Shown here: positions 1 to 5,460 of the stretch, in pieces
How the letters are laid out: each line of letters begins with the position of its first letter
Numbering within the stretch: position 1 is the stretch's first letter
NCBI GenBank assembly: GCA_945877965.1
Contig: CAMCTH010000161.1
Location: forward strand, 1 to 8,882
Length of the DNA: 8,882 bases
Origin: Planctomicrobium piriforme
GTDB taxonomy: Bacteria > Planctomycetota > Planctomycetia > Pirellulales > PNKZ01
Direction: 5' to 3'
Program-made: the position numbers and the translations under genes
Notes under the pieces: model-generated
What the model was told of the DNA's origin: nothing
The model's input: the letters and a program-made list of their open reading frames with translations, nothing else
The model's database searches: none

Positions 1-56
1 GGCTCGGAAAGAAGCGCGATCGACCTCCGTCCGAGCCGCGCACGTCAGTAAGCGGT
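1..56. repeat. Dispersed palindromic repeat, copy 1 (cut by window edge)
   Basis: Positions 1-12 and 33-56 are identical to 2352-2363 and 2385-2408 of the large palindrome further right, in the same orientation; the loop between them differs. The visible part contains an 8-bp inverted repeat, GGCTCGGA (1-8) with TCCGAGCC (30-37). The rest of the left arm would lie before position 1. Arms conserved with a variable loop is the pattern expected of a REP-like or MITE-like dispersed palindrome maintained as a structure. No transposase is in the window. Its family and function are unknown to me. Confidence 0.7.
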
Positions 57-81
57 CTTTATCCAACGCGCTGCTCAACTT

Positions 82-129
82 CCCTCACCCGGCCGCTGCC
101 GCGACCGACCTCTCCCGGCGGGAGAGGTG
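82..129. repeat. GC-rich intergenic repeat-like hairpin element
   Basis: A CCTCACCCGG-type lead-in is followed by a perfect 9-bp hairpin, ACCTCTCCC (108-116) with GGGAGAGGT (120-128) and a 3-base loop. Elements of this style are common dispersed intergenic repeats in GC-rich bacterial genomes and give rise to spurious peptides containing LPPGEVGRG-like strings when translated, as happens here on the minus strand. Only one copy is in the window, so the repeat call rests on resemblance. There is no T tract on either strand, so it is not an obvious intrinsic terminator. Confidence 0.45.
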
Positions 130-807
130 GAGCGCGAAACAATTTCCGCTTGAAATTGAGCCGGCCTTTGCGGCATGCTCTCGGGCGTGGATGCGACGGG
201 ACCGCCGACTGCGGTTTCGAAACTTTCGCCACGCTTGCCGTGCGAAAGCAGAATCGTTGCGTGAACGTTGCGACGTCACTCGGTCCGCTTGTACCGAGCC
301 GTCGCAGCCCAGCCGTATGCGACGAGTCACCCGAGTCCGTGCTCGGCCGACTCGCAAACATGCGGTGCGCGACGACGCCGGTCCGACGCGAACTTCGTCA
401 GAAGTTCTCGTCTGTTGCATCGACCGCCTGCGGACCAGAGCGAGTCGGAAGTACGAGTCGACGAGCGGGGCACGGCCGATTCCCTCGCTTTTCGATGCGT
501 ACGTCCGACTTGCCGCGGCCCGCGCCTCGGCCGGACGACGCGAATGAGGAACGACGAGCGTCGTCTCAGAAAAAGCCGAGCGAAACAACCCGATCCTCGC
601 GATCGGACCGGGCGTCGTTCAGTGCGTCGTCGGACCGGCCTTGCGAACGTCGATCGTTCGCGCGGCGGGAGCAGGTCTCGAGACAAACGGTTTCACAAGA
701 TGCCCGCCGCAGCGGGTCGGACGACGCACGCTTTTTTGTTCTTTGACAAGAAACTCAGTGCGAAGCTGCGCGCGGAGATAACGCGATGGCAGGCTGCGGT
801 CCGCAGA
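130..807. other. Long intergenic region without a recognisable gene
   Basis: Several overlapping open frames of 100-198 codons exist on both strands, but their translations are arginine/serine-rich, lack recognisable motifs and look like read-through of GC-rich sequence. None has a convincing ribosome binding site. Small hairpins occur, for example CTCGGT (279-284) with ACCGAG (293-298), and CCCGC/GCGGG near 702-716, followed about 17 bases later by a T6 run. I see no tRNA, tmRNA or RNase P signature. A fast-evolving orphan gene or an unknown RNA cannot be excluded. Confidence 0.5.
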
Positions 808-827
808 CCGCCGCGAGGACGCGGCGG
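808..827. other. Strong GC hairpin downstream of the desaturase
   Basis: CCGCCGCG (808-815) and CGCGGCGG (820-827) form a perfect 8-bp stem with an AGGA loop, 20 bases beyond the desaturase stop codon on its transcribed (minus) strand. A second small palindrome, CTGCGG-T-CCGCAG, lies at 794-806. The position suits a 3'-end stabiliser or transcription stop for the desaturase mRNA, but no T tract follows on the minus strand, so it is not a canonical intrinsic terminator. Confidence 0.4.
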
Positions 828-847
828 CTAAGCGAGCGAAGAGCGGC

Positions 848-1819
848 TTACTTCCCGACGTTCTCGGGCTTGAGCCATTGGGCGCCGACGCGGGGGTTGC
901 CCAAGGAGCGGGCCATGTCCCACATGGCGGCCATATAGCTGGGGAAGATCGGGACGCATTCGACGCGGCCGTCGTAGACGTATGGCGTGGCGTCCGGCAG
1001 GTGATAGTACGGCACCTTCGCGTAGCGATGATGCGTGCCGTGATAGTCGATTCGCAGCATCGACTTCGACATCGTCTCGCCGTAGGTCGACGAATCGACG
1101 ACCGTGCGCGTCGTCGTCAGGATCGTGTCGCCGAGCAGGCCCATGTGCTCGGTGAACTTGCGAACCGTTTGCAAGTTGCCGGCGATCAGGGCGTGCGCGA
1201 AGTAGCCGACGAGGAACGGTTCCCACCAATGCATGACGTGGACGACCGTCAGCACGATCGTCCAGACGCCGACGGCCAGGGCGTATTCCCAAATGATCCG
1301 CCGGAGTTGCGGCTTCGGAATCCGGCGCGCGGAGAGAACGCCGTGAAGAAACACGATCGGCGTATAGAACAGGCCGAAGCAGAGTTCGCCGATCGCAGCC
1401 AGGATTCGTTTCCAGCGCGGGACTTCCGGGTTCACGAACGGCCAGAGTTCGAGATCGTGTTCAGTGCCGATGTACGCATGATGCTGACCGTGCACAAAGC
1501 GATAGACGCTCAGCGGCACGAGGATCGTCGTGCCGAGGACGATCCCTTGGAACTCGTTGACGCGCCATTTCGGGTTCAGCGTGCCGTGCGACGATTCATG
1601 GAACGCGATCAGCTTCGAATGGCCGACGTGGGCGCAAACGCACCAGAGGACGATCGTCACCGGCCAGAAGCCGTAGTTCCAGGTGATGATCGAGGCGATC
1701 ATCAGCCCGGCGTGCGCAAGGGTCCAGAGCGGATGCACGTAGTGGCGGCCCGCATCGTTGCGGTGCCACTTTTGGAGAAGCTCGCGAAGTTCGCTGGTCG
1801 CGGAAGATACGAGGGCCAT
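848..1819 (-). CDS. Fatty acid desaturase (membrane di-iron family)
   Basis: Predicted 323-aa integral membrane desaturase that would introduce a double bond into acyl chains using O2 and a di-iron centre held by histidine boxes. All three boxes are visible: HESSH at residues 74-78, HGQHH at 110-114 and HGTHH at 260-264, plus a conserved-looking EH at 224-225. Hydrophobic stretches at about 31-65, 91-105, 140-163, 176-197 and 200-215 fit the usual pairs of membrane helices with the boxes facing the cytosol. The frame is open for 61 more codons upstream, but that stretch is arginine-rich, lacks family character and overlaps the hairpin at 1977-2019. The start at MALVSSATSE gives a normal family length. 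No clear Shine-Dalgarno sequence precedes it. The gene stands alone, so substrate and regiochemistry cannot be deduced; the HxxHH third box resembles acyl-lipid desaturases. Related hydroxylases or ketolases of the superfamily are a lesser possibility. Confidence 0.9.
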   Translation of the reverse strand: MALVSSATSELRELLQKWHRNDAGRHYVHPLWTLAHAGLMIASIITWNYGFWPVTIVLWCVCAHVGHSKLIAFHESSHGTLNPKWRVNEFQGIVLGTTILVPLSVYRFVHGQHHAYIGTEHDLELWPFVNPEVPRWKRILAAIGELCFGLFYTPIVFLHGVLSARRIPKPQLRRIIWEYALAVGVWTIVLTVVHVMHWWEPFLVGYFAHALIAGNLQTVRKFTEHMGLLGDTILTTTRTVVDSSTYGETMSKSMLRIDYHGTHHRYAKVPYYHLPDATPYVYDGRVECVPIFPSYMAAMWDMARSLGNPRVGAQWLKPENVGK

Positions 1820-1948
1820 GCCGACGCGCCGACGGGGAGGTCTTGGGAAAAGACGAGGAGAAAATGACCAAAAACAAATCAAGCCGACAAATTTCCGCGA
1901 ACGGGAAAAAAATTCCACGTCAACTCGTGATGATCGCAGAACACGGGG

Positions 1949-1954
1949 TACAAT
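1949..1954 (+). promoter_or_regulatory. Candidate -10 box (TACAAT)
   Basis: TACAAT matches the bacterial -10 consensus at five of six positions and would start a plus-strand transcript near 1961, just before the stem-loop at 1977-2019. No good -35 is seen 16-18 bases upstream. A transcript from here would read away from the desaturase and stop about 70 bases later if the following hairpin terminates. Weak evidence. Confidence 0.2.
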
Positions 1955-1976
1955 ATGGTATCGGGTTGCAGCTAAC

Positions 1977-2028
1977 CCGGCGGCGAGACGATTTTTTTCC
2001 AAGATTGTCGAACCGCCGGGGCCTTTTT
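1977..2028 (+). terminator. Stem-loop with short T tail, possible terminator
   Basis: CCGGCGG (1977-1983) pairs perfectly with CCGCCGG (2013-2019). Inside it, GACGAT (1987-1992) pairs with ATTGTC (2004-2009) with one G-U wobble, separated by a symmetric 3/3 internal loop. GGCC and then five T residues (2024-2028) follow on the plus strand. The four-base gap before the T tract is longer than ideal. On the minus strand the same hairpin would lie in the 5' leader of the desaturase, so it could instead be an mRNA leader structure. A small GGGTT/AACCC hairpin sits just upstream. Confidence 0.4.
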
Positions 2029-2127
2029 ATCCGATAAACTTTCTCACGCCGCATTCGTAGTAACGGTGTGACGTTAGTGATTGTTGGCGGCCGGCCTGAT
2101 TAATCAAGATCGACTTTTTGAATCAAG

Positions 2128-2302
2128 CCTCTCGTCTGCGAAGATTCCGTCGGAGGTGCCTAAAAATTTGTGTGAACCCGGACCTTCAAGTTGTTTGTGC
2201 CTAGCATAAACCGGTCCCCGTTCGTCTCACAGCGATACCACCGTCGCAATCGGCGAGAGGTTTGTCTACCGGGCCGGGCGTTTCCAACCGAAACGCCCGG
2301 CC
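2128..2302 (+). ncRNA. Candidate structured small RNA with own terminator (6S-like shape)
   Basis: Nested pairings build one long rod: CCTCTCG 2128-2134 with 2254-2260; TGCGA 2137-2141 with 2244-2248; CGG 2151-2153 with 2241-2243; GGT 2155-2157 with 2237-2239; GAAC 2174-2177 with 2220-2223; GGACC 2180-2184 with 2213-2217; and an apical GTTTGTGC 2193-2200 with GCATAAAC 2204-2211. That is about 35 base pairs in register. Between the closing and apical arms is a large unpaired bubble (2158-2173 opposite 2224-2236). Closing stem, open bubble and apical stem is the architecture of 6S RNA, the RNA polymerase decoy. A strong intrinsic terminator follows immediately and no protein gene accounts for it. 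The 5' end is uncertain (roughly 2110-2128) and no clear promoter is seen. Alternatives are another trans-acting sRNA or a leader/attenuator of the aminotransferase 237 bases beyond the T tract. Family membership is inferred from shape only. Confidence 0.5.
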
Positions 2303-2310
2303 TTTTTTTT
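2272..2310 (+). terminator. Intrinsic (Rho-independent) terminator
   Basis: A perfect 13-bp stem, GGCCGGGCGTTTC (2272-2284) with GAAACGCCCGGCC (2290-2302), and a 5-base loop are followed directly by eight T residues (2303-2310). On the minus strand no T tract follows, so it acts only on plus-strand transcripts. Because the gene to the left is on the minus strand, it implies a plus-strand transcript starting between about 1950 and 2130, which supports the small RNA. Confidence 0.93.
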
Positions 2311-2332
2311 ACGTCCGTCGGGTGCCCCAAAG

Positions 2333-2408
2333 ACCGCTTACCGACGCGCGCGGCTCGGAAAGATGCGGGTTTCCGACTCCGTCAGAGCCGCGCACGTCAG
2401 TAAGCGGT
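2333..2408. repeat. Dispersed palindromic repeat, copy 2 (complete)
   Basis: A large imperfect inverted repeat: 27-base arms at 2333-2359 and 2382-2408 match at 24 of 27 positions around a 22-base loop. The right half (2352-2363 and 2385-2408) is repeated at positions 1-12 and 33-56. Two of the three arm mismatches would be G-U wobbles in a minus-strand transcript, so the RNA hairpin is stronger on that strand. It lies between the small-RNA terminator and the aminotransferase. Likely a REP-like or MITE-like element; no T tract follows. Confidence 0.75.
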
Positions 2409-2477
2409 TCCGCCCGGTTCCGCACACACACGCGATTACCGCGGGCGGTCGAGGGCAGGGCGGCCAATTCCACCCCC

Positions 2478-2508
2478 TTGACGCTCCGGCCGGGCGTGCG
2501 ATTCTGTT
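2478..2508 (+). promoter_or_regulatory. Weak candidate promoter of the aminotransferase
   Basis: TTGACG at 2478-2483 matches the -35 consensus at five of six positions. The -10 candidates downstream are poor: TCTGTT at 2503-2508 at 19-base spacing is the best. It lies 40-70 bases before the start codon and after the terminator and palindrome, where a promoter for this gene would be expected. Confidence 0.2.
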
Positions 2509-2547
2509 AGGTCGTTCCTCCCCTGTTCTAGCCCCGTTGAGACCGTC

Positions 2548-3741
2548 ATGGCCGCCACGATTTCGAAGATCATCCAAGCCCTCGAACCCTCGGCGACGTT
2601 GGCCATGGCGGCCAAAGCGCGGGAAATGAAGACGGCCGGCAAAAAGGTCTACGACTTCAGCGTCGGCGAGCCCGACTTCACCACGCCGCAACACATCTGC
2701 GACGCCGCCGCGAAGGCGATGGCCGACGGCCACACGCACTACACCGCCTCGGGGGGCATCGCCGAACTTCGCTCCGCCGTCGCCAAGGCCTACCAACAAA
2801 CGCACGGCCTGGAATACGGTCCGCAGCAAGTCGTCGTCTCGAACGGGGCGAAGCACTCGCTGCACAACGCCTTTACTTGTTTGTGCGACCCGGGCGACGA
2901 AGTGATCATCCCGGCTCCGTACTGGGTGAGCTATGCCGAGTTGGTGAAGCTGACCGGCGCGAAGCCGGTGATCGTGCCGACCGAAGAGTCGAACAACTTC
3001 AAGCTGACGCCGGCCCAACTCCGCGCCGCTTGCACGTCGAAGACGAAGATCCTGTTGCTCTGCTCGCCGTCGAACCCGACCGGCTCGATGTATACGCCCG
3101 ACGATCTCGGCGCCCTGGCCGACGTCGTGTTGGAAAAGAATCTGCTCGTCATCTCGGACGAAATCTACGAGCGGCTCGTCTACGGAGACAACAAGTTCGT
3201 CAGCTTCGCGACGGTTCGTCCCGGCTTGGCCGAGCGAACGGTGACGATCAACGGCGTGAGCAAGGCGTACGCCATGACCGGCTGGCGGATCGGCTGGACG
3301 TTGTCGCCGCTGAACATCGCCAAGGCGATGGACTCTTTGCAAAGCCAAGAGACGTCGAACCCGTCGAGCATCAGCCAGTACGCGGCGCTCGCGGCCGTCA
3401 GCGGCCCGCAGCAATGCGTCGGCGATATGCTCAAGGAGTTCGCCAAGCGACGCGAGTATGTGCAAGGGCGTCTCGCGAAACTGCCGAAGGTGACCTGTCC
3501 CGAGATGGGGGGCGCGTTCTATGCGTTCTTCAACGTGCAGGCGCACCTGGGCCGAACGTACGGCGGCGTGCAGGTAAACAACTCGGCCGACTGGTGCCTG
3601 CAGCTGCTCGCGCAACAAGGGGTCGCCACGGTGATGGGCTCGGCCTTCGGGGCCGAAGGGTATGCCAGATTGTCGTTCGCAACGAGCCTGGACGTGCTGG
3701 AAAAGGGCTTTGATGGGATCGAAGCGTTTCTCAAAAGTTAG
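2548..3741 (+). CDS. aspC: Aspartate aminotransferase, class I/II (PLP-dependent)
   Basis: A 397-aa cytosolic PLP enzyme interconverting aspartate and 2-oxoglutarate with oxaloacetate and glutamate. Fold-type I landmarks are in order: SNGAKHSL at 98-105 (cofactor phosphate contact), PYWVSY at 124-129 with the ring-stacking aromatic, NPTG at 176-179, DEIY at 204-207 (Asp204 to the pyridine nitrogen), GVSKAY at 236-241 with Lys239 as the Schiff-base lysine, GWR at 245-247, and Arg374 in GYARLSFA for the substrate alpha-carboxylate. Length and the EPSATLAM start match the subgroup Ib enzymes (Bacillus/Thermus type). Some of those also act on prephenate, so a role in tyrosine/phenylalanine synthesis is possible. 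The ATG has only a weak GAG upstream, but the N terminus aligns with family expectations. It is 148 bases upstream of glgA with a TACAAT box between, so probably a separate unit. The symbol is used in its common loose sense. Confidence 0.92.
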   Translation: MAATISKIIQALEPSATLAMAAKAREMKTAGKKVYDFSVGEPDFTTPQHICDAAAKAMADGHTHYTASGGIAELRSAVAKAYQQTHGLEYGPQQVVVSNGAKHSLHNAFTCLCDPGDEVIIPAPYWVSYAELVKLTGAKPVIVPTEESNNFKLTPAQLRAACTSKTKILLLCSPSNPTGSMYTPDDLGALADVVLEKNLLVISDEIYERLVYGDNKFVSFATVRPGLAERTVTINGVSKAYAMTGWRIGWTLSPLNIAKAMDSLQSQETSNPSSISQYAALAAVSGPQQCVGDMLKEFAKRREYVQGRLAKLPKVTCPEMGGAFYAFFNVQAHLGRTYGGVQVNNSADWCLQLLAQQGVATVMGSAFGAEGYARLSFATSLDVLEKGFDGIEAFLKS

Positions 3742-3788
3742 TCCCCGCCGAGTTCCCGTGGTCATCCGCATTTCGGCAATCTGCGGCG

Positions 3789-3794
3789 TACAAT
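3789..3794 (+). promoter_or_regulatory. Candidate -10 box upstream of glgA
   Basis: TACAAT (five of six to consensus) lies 95 bases before the glgA start, implying a start near 3802 and a leader of roughly 88 bases. That leader contains a small bulged hairpin, GTGCGCG (3816-3822) with CGCGgCAC. No convincing -35 is visible at 16-18 bases. Confidence 0.3.
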
Positions 3795-3889
3795 TGAGGT
3801 AGACCGTCGGACCGGGTGCGCGTCACACTGCGCGGCACGGCCGCCGACTCGCACGTTCCCGCACGCACCGTCCTGACGGAGTTTCTTCG

Positions 3890-5428
3890 ATGCCCAAGTT
3901 CCGCGAAGCCGCCGAACCGCTGCACATTTTGCTTGCCGGCAGCGAGGCGTTTCCGTTCGCCAAGACCGGCGGACTCGGCGACGTGATCGGGGCACTGCCC
4001 AGCGCGCTCGAACGGTTGGGGCACCAGCCGGTCGTGCTGTTGCCGGCCTATCGCGACATTCGACGTTGCGGCCGTTCGGTCGAAGAGACCGGTCTGCGTT
4101 TCACGGTGCCGATCGGCAACAAGAACGTCGCCGGTTCGCTGTTGCGCGGCACGCTGCCCGGCGATCGCGTGCCGATCTATTTCGTGCGCCAAGATGAGTA
4201 CTTCGATCGCGAAGGACTCTATGCCGAAAAGAACGTCGGCTACCAAGACAACTGCGAGCGGTTCGCCTTCTTCAATCGCGCGGTGATCGAAGCGATTCGC
4301 CTGCTCGATCTGCCGGTTGACGTGATTCATTGCAACGACTGGCACACCGGTCTGCTCCCCGCTTATTTGAAGACCGAGCTTCGCGGGCTGCCGCGCTTTG
4401 AGCGGATCGCGTCGCTGCTGACGATCCACAACATGGAGCATCAGGGCGAATTCTGGCATTGGGACATGCTGCTGACCGGCCTCGATTGGGGCTACTTCAA
4501 CTGGCGACAGATGGAAGCGTACGGCAAGCTGAACCTGCTAAAGACGGGCCTCGTCTTCGCCGACGCGATTAACACCGTCAGCCCGCGATATGCTCAGGAG
4601 ATTCAAACGCCCGACTTTGGGTGCCGACTCGACGGCGTGCTCTCGTCGCGGAGCAACGACCTCGAAGGGATCATCAACGGCGTCGACTACGACGTTTGGA
4701 ATCCGGCCGTCGACCGCTTCTTGCCGGTGAAATACGACGCGACGACCGTCGTCGCCGGTAAAGCCGCAGCCAAGGCGGCGTTGCAAGCGAAGCTCGGCCT
4801 CGAAGTTCGCGCCGACGTGCCGTTGCTCGGCGTGATCGGTCGGTTGGTCGAGCAGAAGGGGGTCGATCTGATTCTGGCCGTCATGCGCGAGTGGGCCGGC
4901 ACGGCGAATCCCGATCAACACGACGTCCAATGGGTCGTCCTCGGCGGCGACGGCGATCCGCGCCTCGGCGACGAGCTCGCTCAATTGGCGAAGCAACATC
5001 CGCAACGCGTCGCCGCGCGGATCGAGAAGTCCGAGGAGTTGGCCCACCTGATCGAGGCTGCCTCGGATATGTTCCTGATGCCGAGCCGGTTCGAACCGTG
5101 CGGGCTCAATCAGTTGTACAGTTTGAAGTACGGCACGATCCCGATCGTCCACTCGGTCGGCGGTTTGGCGAACACGGTCGTCGATGCCTCGCGCGACAAC
5201 CTGCGTTCCGAGAGCGCGACCGGCTTCAGCTTCCTCGGCCCGACGGCCGCGCGGTTGGAAGAGACGCTCTCGCGAGCTTGCGAGGTCTATCGCAAACGAC
5301 CGAGCGAGTGGGCGCAGATTCAACAGACCGGCATGCTGCACGATTGGTCGTGGGACCGCAGCGCCCGCGACTATGTGGAACTGTATCGCCGCACGCTCAG
5401 CAAGGTCCGCGAGCCGCAGCCCGCGTAA
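3890..5428 (+). CDS. glgA: Glycogen synthase (GT5)
   Basis: A 512-aa retaining glucosyltransferase that extends alpha-1,4-glucan from ADP-glucose (or another NDP-glucose). The N-terminal Rossmann domain carries KTGGLGD at 25-31, the donor-binding loop typical of GlgA. HCNDWHT at 147-153, TIHN at 178-181, NTVSP at 228-232 and NGVDYDVWNP at 263-272 follow. The C-terminal domain has IGRLVEQKG at 316-324, where Arg318 and Lys323 correspond to the donor-phosphate residues, and SRFEPCGLNQ at 399-408, where Glu402 matches the conserved catalytic-site glutamate, then GG at 424-425. All key residues are present. It is about 35 residues longer than the E. coli enzyme (477 aa). A GGAG at 3878-3881, eight bases before the ATG, fixes the start. 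The gene leads an alpha-glucan cluster and is 32 bases from galT. Donor specificity cannot be read from the sequence. Confidence 0.96.
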   Translation: MPKFREAAEPLHILLAGSEAFPFAKTGGLGDVIGALPSALERLGHQPVVLLPAYRDIRRCGRSVEETGLRFTVPIGNKNVAGSLLRGTLPGDRVPIYFVRQDEYFDREGLYAEKNVGYQDNCERFAFFNRAVIEAIRLLDLPVDVIHCNDWHTGLLPAYLKTELRGLPRFERIASLLTIHNMEHQGEFWHWDMLLTGLDWGYFNWRQMEAYGKLNLLKTGLVFADAINTVSPRYAQEIQTPDFGCRLDGVLSSRSNDLEGIINGVDYDVWNPAVDRFLPVKYDATTVVAGKAAAKAALQAKLGLEVRADVPLLGVIGRLVEQKGVDLILAVMREWAGTANPDQHDVQWVVLGGDGDPRLGDELAQLAKQHPQRVAARIEKSEELAHLIEAASDMFLMPSRFEPCGLNQLYSLKYGTIPIVHSVGGLANTVVDASRDNLRSESATGFSFLGPTAARLEETLSRACEVYRKRPSEWAQIQQTGMLHDWSWDRSARDYVELYRRTLSKVREPQPA

Positions 5429-5449
5429 GTATTCGGACTTCACCGCGAC

Positions 5450-5454
5450 AAGGA
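5450..5454 (+). promoter_or_regulatory. Ribosome binding site of galT
   Basis: AAGGA six bases before the ATG at 5461. It decides the start: the same frame is open far back into glgA (to 4891), but that part is antifamily sequence overlapping glgA, whereas MAEYRKDPLVERWVIIAP after this site is a typical GalT N terminus. Confidence 0.7.
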
Positions 5455-5460
5455 CCACGG

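Noticed and set aside
150..831. Overlapping 118-198 codon frames on the plus strand
   Set aside because: Mutually overlapping in several frames, low-complexity Arg/Ser composition, no motifs or start signals.
1820..2002. 61-codon N-terminal extension of the desaturase
   Set aside because: Arg-rich, no family similarity, runs through a stem-loop, and would make the protein longer than usual. It lacks a ribosome binding site.
1843..2037. 64-codon plus-strand open frame (MGKDEEK...)
   Set aside because: No ribosome binding site, overlaps a strong hairpin, and the composition looks like chance. A small peptide cannot be fully excluded.
2128..2260. SRP (4.5S) RNA, tmRNA or RNase P as identity of the small RNA
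   Set aside because: The SRP GGAA-type apical loop with its asymmetric partner, the tmRNA tRNA-like ends and the RNase P core motifs are all missing.
2128..2547. Riboswitch controlling the aminotransferase
   Set aside because: The terminator is followed by 237 bases including a palindrome and a possible own promoter before the start codon, and no known aptamer core was recognised. Kept only as an alternative.
2338..3771. 477-codon open frame on the minus strand
   Set aside because: It is antisense to the aminotransferase, Arg/Gly-rich, without motifs, and starts and ends in the flanking spacer including the palindrome.
4891..5460. 190-codon N-terminal extension of galT
   Set aside because: It overlaps glgA in another frame and is Arg-rich. 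The AAGGA site and the typical GalT N terminus place the start at 5461.
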